64,000 nucleotides of DNA, from contig PVBG01000014.1 in assembly GCA_002968845.1 (NCBI GenBank), positions 62,001-126,000 on the forward strand. Direction: 5' to 3'. The position numbers and the translations under genes are program-made. Positions 16,626 to 24,963 of the stretch are shown here, piece after piece. Below the pieces are notes generated by a model, which made no database searches, had not been told where the DNA came from, and saw only the letters and a program-made list of their open reading frames with translations. The DNA comes from Neorhizobium tomejilense. Lineage in GTDB: Bacteria; Pseudomonadota; Alphaproteobacteria; Rhizobiales; Rhizobiaceae. The first letter of the stretch is position 1; the number at the start of each line of letters is the position of its first letter.

Positions 16626-18050
16626 ATGAACATGCGTGCAACCAAGGCGGGCTCTTATCGTGTCGGATCGCTGCTCGCCGATTTCCGGCCGGACTTCGAT
16701 TTTTCCGCACCGCTGCCTCTGCCGGTCGAGGAATTCGAGGATCGCCTGCGCCGCATTCGCCGTCAGGCGGTCGAAGCGGGGCATGACGCGCTGATCGTGC
16801 ACACCGGCGGTGTCGGCTGGTTCCACACATCGAACCACTATCTCCGCTATATCTGCGACTGGATGCGCGAAGGTGTTCTGATCATCCCGACCGACACCGA
16901 CAAGCCGCTGACGCTTCTCTCCTTCTTCACCCAGTCCGTGCTGCTGCCGCCGGGCGGCGAACCGGTGCTGGTCGAGGATATCTGGCAGATCGGCCCGATC
17001 GGCCGCGAATATGCCGATCGTCCGGGCGACAGCGTCATCAAGACTGCCGAGAAATGCGCCGAACTGCTGGCCAGCCTCGGGCTCGCAAAGGCCCAGATCG
17101 GCCGGATCGGCGACCGCACCTCGCTGACCTTCTGGGCGGCGCTCGACGAACTGATGCCGGGGAGCAAGTTCATCGCCGACAACGCCATTCTCGACCGGAT
17201 GCAGAAGCTGCGTTCACCGCGCGAGATCGACATGTTCCGTGCCGCCGCGCAACTGGTCAGCATCGCGACCCAGGCCGCCTATCACGTCGCCAGACCCGGC
17301 GTGACCGACCACGAAATCTATGCCGCCTTCACTCAGGCCCAGCTATCTTTCGGCGGTGAGACCGGCGACGGCTACCAGATCGGTATCAACGAGTTCGGCA
17401 CCCATTGCGGCAAACCCTACGGCCATGTCGTGCGTCCGGGTGACCTGATCAATCTCTATGTCTCCAACATCACCTACCGCGGCTACACGGCCCAGACCGC
17501 CCGCATGATCGCAATCGGTGAGATCACCAAGCGGCAGGAGGAGGTGCTCGCCGCCTGCACGGAGGGCGTCAAGCGCGCCGAAAAGCTGATCCGGCCGGGC
17601 GCGCTGATCCGCGACGTCAATAACGCCGCCTTCGAGCCGATGATCGAGCGCGGCATGCTGTCCTCGCCGGAGGCTCGCACCATGCCCTATAACTGGGCGC
17701 CGATGGATGACGGCAGCGCAAGGCTGATCCCGCGCCAGTATGTGAAGAACATCGACTGGGAGGCGCAGGGCCGCAAGCTGATGCATGTCTATCCGGCGAC
17801 GGAAGGCCCACATAATCCCAATCTCGGCCATTCCGTCGGCATGGCTGGCAGCCAGAACAGTTTCAACATCTCCTCCCACAACTATGACCGGATGGAGGAA
17901 GGCATGGTGTTCGTGCTGCATACACAGTGGCTGGAACCGCTCTCCGCCGGCTGCAATGTCGGCGACATGTATGTCGTCACCAAGGACGGGTTCGAGAACC
18001 TTTCCCGCCACACCCCGCTTGAAACCCATCGTATTGCTGCCGAGGCCTGA
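16626..18050 (+). CDS. Creatinase/M24-fold hydrolase lacking most metal ligands
   Basis: The 474-residue protein has an N-terminal creatinase-like domain (about 35-210) and a C-terminal pita-bread domain (about 215-465). Aligned by eye to M24 metallopeptidases, the five metal ligands Asp, Asp, His, Glu, Glu correspond to Val279, Gln290, His402, His432 and Gly446; only the His of LGHSVG remains. It should therefore not be a two-metal aminopeptidase. Creatinase, a metal-free member of this fold, also keeps a catalytic His, so hydrolysis of a guanidino or amide compound is one possibility. The start follows AAGGAA. The flavin reductase gene begins 1 base after the stop. Confidence 0.8.
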   Translation: MNMRATKAGSYRVGSLLADFRPDFDFSAPLPLPVEEFEDRLRRIRRQAVEAGHDALIVHTGGVGWFHTSNHYLRYICDWMREGVLIIPTDTDKPLTLLSFFTQSVLLPPGGEPVLVEDIWQIGPIGREYADRPGDSVIKTAEKCAELLASLGLAKAQIGRIGDRTSLTFWAALDELMPGSKFIADNAILDRMQKLRSPREIDMFRAAAQLVSIATQAAYHVARPGVTDHEIYAAFTQAQLSFGGETGDGYQIGINEFGTHCGKPYGHVVRPGDLINLYVSNITYRGYTAQTARMIAIGEITKRQEEVLAACTEGVKRAEKLIRPGALIRDVNNAAFEPMIERGMLSSPEARTMPYNWAPMDDGSARLIPRQYVKNIDWEAQGRKLMHVYPATEGPHNPNLGHSVGMAGSQNSFNISSHNYDRMEEGMVFVLHTQWLEPLSAGCNVGDMYVVTKDGFENLSRHTPLETHRIAAEA

Positions 18051-18051
18051 C

Positions 18052-18714
18052 ATGACCGACCATACGCATTTCGATTTCGCCAAGCTCAATGAGCGGGAAC
18101 GCTACAAGCTTCTGATCGGCACCGTGATCCCGCGCCCCATCGCCCTGGTGACGACGGTCAGCAGGCAAGGGCAGCCCAATGCCGGTCCGTTCAGCTTCTT
18201 CAATGTGCTGACCCATGATCCGGCCATCGTCGCCATCGGCGTCGAGAACTATTCGGACATGCGTTTCAAGGACACGGCGCGCAACATCCGCGAGACCGGA
18301 GAGTTCACGGTCCACATCTGCGATAACGCGCTTGTCGACCAGATGGAGGTCTGCGCGATCAAGTTCGGCCCCGAGGTCGACGAGATGGAGGAGGCAGGCC
18401 TTGCGACCGTCCCCGGGCAGATGGTGCGCAGCCCGCGCATTCTCGCGGCACCGGCAGCGCTGGAATGCCGCCGGCATACGACCCTGCAGGTCGGCCCGGC
18501 GCGGGAAATCATCTTAGGGGAGGTGCTCGGCGTCTATGTTCGCAGCGACGCGGTCAACCCGTCGAACCTGCATATCGACCAGCAGCTGATGGACGCTGTC
18601 GGGCGCATGGGCGGGCACACCTATGCCCGGACCCGTGACCAGTTCGACATCAAGACGCTGACCCCGCAGGAATGGGAAAGCCGGAAGGATGGCGCGAAGG
18701 CGGCGGCGGAATAA
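18052..18714 (+). CDS. Flavin reductase-like FMN-binding protein
   Basis: The 220-residue protein has the flavin reductase-like split barrel. Diagnostic segments are IPRPIALVTTVSRQGQPN, GPFSFFNVLTHDPAIV and the RDTARNIRETGEF-like motif KDTARNIRETGEFTVH. Family members bind FMN and reduce free flavin with NAD(P)H, often for a partner oxygenase, though some act alone. The ATG at 18052 lies one base after the M24-like gene stop, so translation is coupled. No oxygenase gene lies in the operon. It probably handles a product or partner of the imported compound, but the reaction is unknown. Confidence 0.85.
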   Translation: MTDHTHFDFAKLNERERYKLLIGTVIPRPIALVTTVSRQGQPNAGPFSFFNVLTHDPAIVAIGVENYSDMRFKDTARNIRETGEFTVHICDNALVDQMEVCAIKFGPEVDEMEEAGLATVPGQMVRSPRILAAPAALECRRHTTLQVGPAREIILGEVLGVYVRSDAVNPSNLHIDQQLMDAVGRMGGHTYARTRDQFDIKTLTPQEWESRKDGAKAAAE

Positions 18715-19030
18715 GCGCGCTTGTCCGCTTCCTCCGCATCTGTGCCTTCTTATGGTCCGAACAATAAGGGCTGAGTAGAAGCAGGCGGCTGGGAGGACAT
18801 TGGAAAAACGAGACGGGGAAGGGTAATAACTCGAGGCGCGTCTGTGGATGCCATCGCGCGACTGGAGCGCGTCATGGAAAAGACCGAAGCGAATTCAGGT
18901 CGAAGGTGGTCGCGGCCGTGGACGACCCTCGAAAGCGCCGCCACCTTTAGATTTTAGTGGCAAAGAGACGGCGGACACGTTGTCCGTTGCTGTCGCTTCT
19001 CCACTATCTAAATTGTTCGCGGAGAGATGA
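18715..19030. other. Intergenic stretch, convergent end, no gene recognised
   Basis: This 316-base gap separates the end of the rightward sigma-54 operon from the leftward block of unknown genes. Short frames exist on both strands but have no clear ribosome binding site or recognisable product. No strong terminator hairpin was seen. Confidence 0.4.
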
Positions 19031-19453
19031 TCAGTATCGTTCCCAAACGTGAACCGGAGCGTCCCCATATTCGGCTTTGCAGTTCGGGCATTTGAACTTT
19101 CCAGTCATCATGGACAAGTGGAAGTAGCGCCCTGCTTTCTGCTCACAGACCGGGCAGAACGGCTCTCCTTTTGGCTCACCATCTTCGAAGGTAAGAAGCG
19201 AGAAACCACGCTCCTTGACAGTCTTTTCTTTGGTCGCAAATGCACTTCGCAACCTATCTATTTCCTGGTCCTTCGCCCGCAGCTCCTCCTGGGTATCCGC
19301 CAATGCCATTTTGACATCAGCAAGGGAGCTATACATCTCGGCCATCCTTGCTTTGATCTCGCCCTCGCTTAGCCCCTTTTCCACCTCACGAAGATCTTTT
19401 ACTATGCCGATAGCTTGGCTGAGGACGGCCAAAGTTCCGGGTATATCAACCAT
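19031..19453 (-). CDS. Coiled-coil protein with C-terminal zinc ribbon
   Basis: The 140-residue protein starts MVDIPGTLAVLSQAIGIVKD. Residues 25-80 form a probable coiled coil (ALADTQEELRAKDQEIDRLR). The C-terminal part has two Cys pairs, FCPVCEQK and FKCPNCKAE, forming a zinc ribbon, and ends HVWERY. Its composition is less GC-rich than the core genes around it. Proteins of this build occur near mobile or accessory regions and may be adaptors, but I do not recognise the family. It is the last gene of a leftward block ending at tRNA-Gln. Confidence 0.65.
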   Translation of the reverse strand: MVDIPGTLAVLSQAIGIVKDLREVEKGLSEGEIKARMAEMYSSLADVKMALADTQEELRAKDQEIDRLRSAFATKEKTVKERGFSLLTFEDGEPKGEPFCPVCEQKAGRYFHLSMMTGKFKCPNCKAEYGDAPVHVWERY

Positions 19454-19519
19454 AGCTCCCCCTATTTTATTCCAAATTTCAATTCGCTTCGGCAGCTCGG
19501 CGAAGCTGTTCCGTTATCG

Positions 19520-19891
19520 TTAGGGCTTCCGATCAAAAGGCACATCTAGAAGCCGGTTGAAGAATCCTCCGCTTGACGGGGTCACCTGCGTGTTGGGCGG
19601 CGGTGGCTTCGGTGGGAAAACGGTCTGCGTAAACCAAGGCCAGGCTTCTGGAGGGAGACGGCCGCTGATATTGTGAGTATTCACCTCTGCGATCAGAAAA
19701 TTATTTAGCCCGAGAACAGGTTCGAAATGGATCCGCAATTCGTTCACGTTGGCAGTAGATTTGATGAAGTATGTAAGCGGAAGGTAGTTCCAGTATGACA
19801 ACACATAAGGACTATACACAATCCAACGATTGAGATGTTCAATGTTTATGTTCGGGTTAAAGAACACAATAATATATGTTTTAGTTTCCAT
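19520..19891 (-). CDS. Hypothetical protein (123 aa)
   Basis: The product begins METKTYIIVFFNPNINIEHL and ends in a Pro-rich segment (FPPKPPPPNTQVTPSSGG). It is rich in Asn, Tyr and Ile, and its DNA is AT-rich: I count 35 G or C in 19801-19900. It overlaps the 3' end of the upstream gene by 11 bases, so the two are probably co-translated. GGAGG lies about 11 bases before the ATG at 19891. It may be phage- or island-derived; no domain was recognised. Confidence 0.55.
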   Translation of the reverse strand: METKTYIIVFFNPNINIEHLNRWIVYSPYVLSYWNYLPLTYFIKSTANVNELRIHFEPVLGLNNFLIAEVNTHNISGRLPPEAWPWFTQTVFPPKPPPPNTQVTPSSGGFFNRLLDVPFDRKP

Positions 19892-20291
19892 CGCGGCTCT
19901 TATCCTCCAAGCCTTCAACTGAAGTGTTAGGAGTCTGTTGCGCGGATAGGTCGATCATCGTGAACTCTTTGCCGCTTTCTCCGAGCAGTGAAATACGCCG
20001 AAGCTCGGTGAGGTATTCCTCAGACTGAAGGCGGTCCGGTTCTCGGATAGCAAAATACGCGAAGAAAGCTATGCCTGAGACCACCACTAAGACGACCAGA
20101 TAAGTGAGTAGTTCCTGAATTCGGCCGTCGGTCATGTACACCGCAGGAAGCAGTGTCGTCATAGAGATGCCAAGAAGCCAGAGCATTGGCGACATGGCGC
20201 TTTTAGTCGTCATCCGCTGGATTGCATCGCCGTGGCTGGGCATACCTGGCAACGTCGGCCCCGAGTTCGGAATTTTCCGCGAACGCGCCAT
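19881..20291 (-). CDS. Two-helix membrane protein, unknown
   Basis: The 136-residue protein has a basic N-terminus (MARSRKIPNSG), two adjacent hydrophobic segments near residues 35-52 and 62-82 (SPMLWLLGISMTTLLPAVY and LLTYLVVLVVVSGIAFFAY), and a soluble charged C-terminus. It looks like an inner-membrane protein with both ends in the cytoplasm. Its stop overlaps the start of the gene at 19891. No family is recognised. The low GC and unusual neighbours suggest an acquired block. Confidence 0.55.
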   Translation of the reverse strand: MARSRKIPNSGPTLPGMPSHGDAIQRMTTKSAMSPMLWLLGISMTTLLPAVYMTDGRIQELLTYLVVLVVVSGIAFFAYFAIREPDRLQSEEYLTELRRISLLGESGKEFTMIDLSAQQTPNTSVEGLEDKSRDGN

Positions 20292-20335
20292 CTATCTCCC
20301 CACAACAGTCAATACTGCCAATTCGCGGTAGGTCG

Positions 20336-20662
20336 TCATGGAGTTTTGGCTCGTCTAGGGGCAACGAACACCTCACAGATCTGTTCTAATGCAGCGTCTA
20401 CCTTTCGGTATCCGGCAGGGTCTTCGTACCATAGAGCTTGTGCATAGCGATAAACTCTGGTCGCTGCGGCAGAAGGACCGGACGCGTAGCGTGGATCACC
20501 AGGGCACGTCTTCACAAGGATCGCGTCTCGGAGAAAGTTTTTCTCGAACTCGACCTGTGCCGTGTCTTTCTCCTGCTTACTGCAGGCGACCACAGTGAAG
20601 GTAACAATTCCGAGGAGGATCGCGCTTTTTAGCCTGTGAGGCATGAGGGAGGTGCTTTTCAT
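20336..20662 (-). CDS. Small lipoprotein, unknown
   Basis: The product has a lipoprotein signal: a basic start, a hydrophobic core (SAILLGIVTFTVVA) and a lipobox Cys in VVACSKQ, so it should be lipid-anchored. The mature part is about 80 residues with two further Cys (KTCPGDPRYASG and LEQICEVF) that could pair. The start is uncertain: ATGs at 20662 and 20644 both lack a good ribosome binding site. It is the first gene of the leftward block next to tRNA-Gln. Confidence 0.55.
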   Translation of the reverse strand: MKSTSLMPHRLKSAILLGIVTFTVVACSKQEKDTAQVEFEKNFLRDAILVKTCPGDPRYASGPSAAATRVYRYAQALWYEDPAGYRKVDAALEQICEVFVAPRRAKTP

Positions 20663-20753
20663 GTTGCAATCATGTCGCGTGGACAAGCCGAGTGTGCCTG
20701 GAAATGCCTGGAAATCAAGGGATTAGCGCGCAACAAGATGCAACATGAAAAGC
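20654..20753. repeat. 15-bp perfect inverted repeat pair beside tRNA-Gln
   Basis: GCTTTTCATGTTGCA (20654-20668) recurs exactly inverted as TGCAACATGAAAAGC (20739-20753), 70 bases apart. Between them is a direct tandem repeat of TGCCTGGAAA (20695-20704 and 20705-20714). The left arm overlaps the start of the lipoprotein gene. The pair lies 56 bases from the 3' end of tRNA-Gln, the side on which integrated elements usually sit. Confidence 0.75.
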
Positions 20754-20808
20754 GTTCTGGTGGGGAACGTTTTCACAAGTAAGCAACTGAAAAGGCTACA
20801 GAAAGTAT

Positions 20809-20882
20809 TGGCTGGGGAACCTGGATTCGAACCAAGATTAACGGAGTCAGAGTCCGTCGTTCTACCGTTGAACTATTCCCCA
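20809..20882 (-). tRNA. tRNA-Gln (anticodon CTG)
   Basis: The reverse strand folds into a complete tRNA. The acceptor stem pairs TGGGGAA with TTCCCCA. The anticodon stem ACGGA/TCCGT encloses the loop CTCTGAC with anticodon CTG (codon CAG). The T-arm contains GGTTCGAATCC, and the 3' CCA is encoded. It is 74 bases long and stands alone between the unknown block and ppx. Confidence 0.95.
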
Positions 20883-21145
20883 GCAGGGCGCGCCGGTGAA
20901 TGCCCGGGCCGGTGTGCGGCGCTTATAAACAAAAGCGGGCGGATTGCAAATACCGATTTCGAAAAAAATCGACGCTGCGGAGGCTTTCTCGTCTCAGGCG
21001 CGGAAAAGCTCGAAAGTCGGCTGATGACAGGGCGATGACATGGTCGGCAAAAAGCCGTTGGCGAAATCGCCACCGCCTGTTATCTTCGCACCAACGAAAC
21101 AATCAGACGCCAGCGGCATACCTTCAAGAGGCTTTGCGCGGCGAG

Positions 21146-22753
21146 ATGGACTTAACAGTGATGGACCCCGATAGCGGCGCAAAGCCGCCGGAAGGCGGGG
21201 CGTCGGCGGTACCGCGCGGAGAGGGTAAATCCTCGAGGCGTCGGAAGGCGAAGCGGAACGGCAAACGTCGTGACGCGGCGCCTGTAACCAATTCGGAAGC
21301 GGTCGATTCGGCCGCCTCTGCCGGACGTCCCAACAGCCAGGAACCCAACCCGTCGGCGCGCAAGCGCAAGCGGCGCCGCGCGAAATCCGCGGGCGCCCAG
21401 CAGCCGGTACAGGGGGCGAACGCCGCACCCGCAGCTCAGCAGGTTCCGGTTCGTGCCGAGGGCGGGCAGCAGCCGCATTCGGCCAAGTCGTCCTCGCGCA
21501 ATCGTCGCAAGAAGAACAGAGGCGGTCGCGGCCTGCAGGGCCGGCCGCTGACGCCTGCCAAGGCGGCGCCCGGCGTGGCCAAGGCTCCGGCGTCTGCCGG
21601 TTCGGGCCAGGTTTCCTCCAAGGATGTCCGCGGCAGGACCGGCGTTGAAAGCCAGGGCGCGGAGCAGCGCGGCGAAAAATTCTCCTACGTCAACGATCTC
21701 TATGCGGCGCTCGACCTCGGCACCAACAATTGCCGCCTGCTGATCGCCCAGCCGACAAGGCCGGGCCAGTTTCGCGTCGTCGATGCGTTTTCGCGGATCG
21801 TCCGTCTCGGCGAAGGGCTCGGCACCAGCCGCCGTCTGTCGCAGGATGCCATGGACCGCGCGGTCGAGGCGTTACGCATCTGCGCCACAAAGCTCGCCAA
21901 CCGGCCGATCCGCCGGATGCGGCTGATCGCAACCGAAGCCTGCCGGGCCGCCGAAAACGGCGAGGAATTTCTGGCGCGGGTGATCTCGGAAACCGGGCTG
22001 GAGCTGGAAATCATCGATCGCGAGACCGAGGCGCGGCTTGCGGTGTCGGGATGCTCGTCGCTGGTCGGCCGCGAGGCGCGGTCCGTCGTTCTCTTCGATA
22101 TCGGCGGCGGTTCGTCGGAAATCGCCGTCATCCGCATCGATGACAGCCGCTCGAGTCGGCTTGCCAATCACATCACCCATTGGACCTCGCTTCCGGTCGG
22201 CGTCGTGACGCTGTCGGAACGGCATGGCGGGCGCGACGTGACGCCCGAGGTTTTCGGCGCCATGGTGACGGAAGTCGAAGGCATGCTGGCCGGTTTCGAT
22301 TGCCCACCGCTTGCCGCCTTCCGCCGCCAGGGCGCCGAGGATTTCCACCTGATCGGCACGTCCGGCACGGTGACCACGCTTGCGGGCGTGCATCTCGACC
22401 TGCCGCGCTACGATCGCCGGAAGGTCGACGGCCTATGGCTGTCGGATGCGGAAGTCTCTGCCATGCAGGCAAAACTGCTCTCCTGGGATTTTGCCGGCCG
22501 TGCCGCCAATCCCTGCATCGGTCCGGATCGGGCCGATCTGGTGCTGGCCGGTTGCGCCATTCTGGAAGCGATCCGCCGCCGCTGGCCGAGCCAGCGCATG
22601 CGGGTGGCCGATCGGGGCCTGCGCGAGGGCCTGTTGACGGACATGATGGCCGACGACGGCGTGTGGCGCCGGGTGCGGCCGCGCCGCCCAGGGGGCAATC
22701 AGGCGGGCAATTCAGGTGCCGGCGGACAGGATGAGGCTGGAGCAAGGCGATGA
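21146..22753 (+). CDS. ppx: Ppx/GppA-family phosphatase with long basic N-terminus
   Basis: The C-terminal 350 or so residues are a complete Ppx/GppA domain of the ASKHA fold: YAALDLGTNNCRLLIA, TEACRAAENG, LFDIGGGSSEIAVI and LIGTSGTVTTLAG. Members hydrolyse polyphosphate and/or convert pppGpp to ppGpp. Residues 1 to about 175 are a Lys/Arg/Ala/Gln-rich, probably disordered extension with runs such as RRRKAKRNGKRR. I start at the ATG at 21146, though 21161 is equally possible; neither has a strong ribosome binding site. The stop overlaps the rlmE start (ATGA), so the two are co-translated. Confidence 0.88.
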   Translation: MDLTVMDPDSGAKPPEGGASAVPRGEGKSSRRRKAKRNGKRRDAAPVTNSEAVDSAASAGRPNSQEPNPSARKRKRRRAKSAGAQQPVQGANAAPAAQQVPVRAEGGQQPHSAKSSSRNRRKKNRGGRGLQGRPLTPAKAAPGVAKAPASAGSGQVSSKDVRGRTGVESQGAEQRGEKFSYVNDLYAALDLGTNNCRLLIAQPTRPGQFRVVDAFSRIVRLGEGLGTSRRLSQDAMDRAVEALRICATKLANRPIRRMRLIATEACRAAENGEEFLARVISETGLELEIIDRETEARLAVSGCSSLVGREARSVVLFDIGGGSSEIAVIRIDDSRSSRLANHITHWTSLPVGVVTLSERHGGRDVTPEVFGAMVTEVEGMLAGFDCPPLAAFRRQGAEDFHLIGTSGTVTTLAGVHLDLPRYDRRKVDGLWLSDAEVSAMQAKLLSWDFAGRAANPCIGPDRADLVLAGCAILEAIRRRWPSQRMRVADRGLREGLLTDMMADDGVWRRVRPRRPGGNQAGNSGAGGQDEAGARR

Positions 22754-23559
22754 CGAAACCACCCTCCAAATCCCCGGGCAGCGGCAATCGCACCGGCCGC
22801 AAGCTCGGCCAGAAGGTCAAGAAGGGCAAGCTCAAGGCGTCGTCACGGCGCTGGCTCGAGCGCCATATCAACGACCCCTACGTCCAGCGCGCCAAGCTCG
22901 AAGGATATCGCGCCCGCGCGGCCTTCAAGCTTCTGGAGATCGACGAGAAACATCAGATCCTCAAAGGCGCCCGCCGCATCATCGATCTGGGTGCTGCACC
23001 GGGAAGCTGGTCGCAGATCGCCGCAAATGTCACCGGTTCGACCGACGATGATATCCGCGTCGCGGCGATCGATTTCCTGGAAATGGCGCCGCTCGCCGGC
23101 GTTAAGATCCTGCAGCTCGACTTCCTCGATCCGGAAGCACCGCGCCTGTTGATGGAAGCGATCGGCGGCACGCCGGACGTGGTCATCTCGGACATGGCGG
23201 CGCCGACCACCGGCCACCAGAAGACCGATCATCTGCGCACCATGCATCTGTGCGAGGTGGCGGCGCATTTCGCGGTCGAGGTGCTGGGCGAGGGCGGCCA
23301 TTTCCTGGCCAAGACCTTCCAGGGAGGCACCGAACGCGACCTGCTCAACATGCTGAAGCAGAATTTCAAGCAGGTCATCCACGTCAAGCCGGGCGCATCG
23401 CGCCAGGAATCGGTGGAGATGTTCCTGCTCGCCAAGCATTTCAAGGGCCGCAGGGCAGGCGAGACTGCCCCGGAGTCCGACATGGAGGAACCCGAGGTGG
23501 AGGATGCGGACGTGGAATACGCTGAAGCCGAAGACCGCGACCTGGACGATCGGACCTGA
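22750..23559 (+). CDS. rlmE: 23S rRNA 2'-O-ribose U2552 methyltransferase
   Basis: The 269-residue protein is an RrmJ/FtsJ methyltransferase. The core reads SRRWLERHINDPYV, GYRARAAFKLLEID (a catalytic Lys region), IDLGAAPGSWSQIA (SAM-binding motif I), VISDMAAPTTGHQKTDH (catalytic Asp) and FLAKTFQGG (catalytic Lys). It methylates U2552 of 23S rRNA late in 50S assembly. It has a Lys-rich N-terminus and a long acidic C-terminal tail of Glu/Asp. It overlaps the ppx stop codon and ends directly against the convergent efflux gene. Confidence 0.95.
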   Translation: MTKPPSKSPGSGNRTGRKLGQKVKKGKLKASSRRWLERHINDPYVQRAKLEGYRARAAFKLLEIDEKHQILKGARRIIDLGAAPGSWSQIAANVTGSTDDDIRVAAIDFLEMAPLAGVKILQLDFLDPEAPRLLMEAIGGTPDVVISDMAAPTTGHQKTDHLRTMHLCEVAAHFAVEVLGEGGHFLAKTFQGGTERDLLNMLKQNFKQVIHVKPGASRQESVEMFLLAKHFKGRRAGETAPESDMEEPEVEDADVEYAEAEDRDLDDRT

Positions 23560-24963
23560 CTACTCGCCGGCTTCCGGTTGGATTTTGGCGGCTCCGTGGC
23601 CGGAAACGGCAGCCCCCGTCATCGGGTCCAGTCTCAGCAGGGGCATGATCGCCAGAAGCGAAAGGGCGGCCACCAGGAAGAAAGCCAGGTGGAAGTCGAA
23701 GAGCTGCAGATGCGTGCCGGTGACGGCCGCCGAGGCCTCGAGGATGAAGGCTGCAAAGGCGACGCCCAGCGCCATGCTGATCTGCTGCATGACGGAGGCG
23801 ATCGAGGTCGCCTGGCTCGCCTGTTCGTCGCTGATCTCGGAATAGCTGAGTGCATTCGAGCCGGTGAAGAAGAAGGAACGGCAGACACCCGACATCAGCA
23901 GGAAAGCGACGATCAGCGCGTGGGAGGTCTCCGGCGTGAAAAAGCCGTTTGCCGCCGTGGTTGCCGCGCCGAGCACGCCTGCGACGATCAGCGTCATCTT
24001 GAACCCGGTCATCGCGAAGACGCGGCGGGCGACGAACTTCACGATCAGCGCGCCGAGCGCGCCCGCAAACGTGATGAGGCCGGATTGGAAAGGGTTGAGG
24101 CCGAAACCGAGCTGCAGCATCAGCGGCATCAGGAACGGAATGGCGCCTGTCGAGATGCGGAACAGCGTACCGCTGCTGCTGGCGGCCCGGAACGCATCGT
24201 CCTTGAAGAGCCGCAGGTTGAGGATCGGCGCGGGGTGGCTGCGCGCATGGACGACATAGGCAACGCCGGCCGCGAGCCCCAAAGCCGTCGCCGTGATGCC
24301 GACGGCCGGCGGCAGCGCCGGAAGGCCGACGACGGAAAGCCCGAAGACCGTGCCGGCGGCGGTGACAGAGGTCAGGAAGAACCCCCACCAGTCGATCGAG
24401 GGAGGATTGGTGGTCTCGATTTCCGGCAGGAAGATTGTTGCGAGATAGATGCCGAGCAGGCCGACCGGCACGTTGATCAGGAAGATCCAGTGCCAGGTGA
24501 AATAGGTGGTGATGAAACCGCCAATCGGCGGGCCGGTGAGGGGGCCGACCAGTGCCGGAATGGTAAGCAGCGCCATGGCCGAAACGAGCTCGCTGCGTTT
24601 CGTGGTGCGTAGGAGAACCAGGCGCGCAACCGGCGTCATCATCGCTCCGCCCATGCCCTGCAGAAAGCGCGAAAGCACGAACTGCAGGAGGTCGGAGGAG
24701 AACGCGCAGCAGATCGAGCCGACGACAAAGACGAAGATCGCGATGCGAAAGATCTTCTTGGCGCCGAAGCGGTCCGCCATCCAGCCGCTGATCGGGATGA
24801 ACATGGCGAGCGCCACCATGTAGGAAGTCAGCGCCAGTTTGAGCGTGATCGGCCCTACATTGAGGTCGGCGGCGATTGCCGGAAGCGCGGTCGCAATGAC
24901 GGTGGAGTCCATCTGCTCCATGAAAAGGGCGACGGCGAGAATGAGCGGAACGATGCGGTTCAT
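23560..24963 (-). CDS. MFS drug efflux transporter (DHA2/EmrB type)
   Basis: The 467-residue protein has about fourteen predicted membrane helices. It shows the MFS motif A GWMADRFGAKKIF after helix 2, an N-terminal DSTVIATALPAIAADL segment typical of DHA2 drug/H+ antiporters, and motif C-like LVGPLTGPPIGGFI in helix 5. It should expel hydrophobic compounds by proton antiport. There is no adjacent EmrA-type adaptor. The stop codon abuts the rlmE stop with no gap. The start at 24963 has only a weak AGG site. Confidence 0.9.
   Translation of the reverse strand: MNRIVPLILAVALFMEQMDSTVIATALPAIAADLNVGPITLKLALTSYMVALAMFIPISGWMADRFGAKKIFRIAIFVFVVGSICCAFSSDLLQFVLSRFLQGMGGAMMTPVARLVLLRTTKRSELVSAMALLTIPALVGPLTGPPIGGFITTYFTWHWIFLINVPVGLLGIYLATIFLPEIETTNPPSIDWWGFFLTSVTAAGTVFGLSVVGLPALPPAVGITATALGLAAGVAYVVHARSHPAPILNLRLFKDDAFRAASSSGTLFRISTGAIPFLMPLMLQLGFGLNPFQSGLITFAGALGALIVKFVARRVFAMTGFKMTLIVAGVLGAATTAANGFFTPETSHALIVAFLLMSGVCRSFFFTGSNALSYSEISDEQASQATSIASVMQQISMALGVAFAAFILEASAAVTGTHLQLFDFHLAFFLVAALSLLAIMPLLRLDPMTGAAVSGHGAAKIQPEAGE

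Noticed and set aside
20809..20882. Direct-repeat attachment site from the tRNA-Gln 3' end
   Set aside because: No second copy of the tRNA 3' end was seen within the adjoining 2 kb, and no integrase is present.
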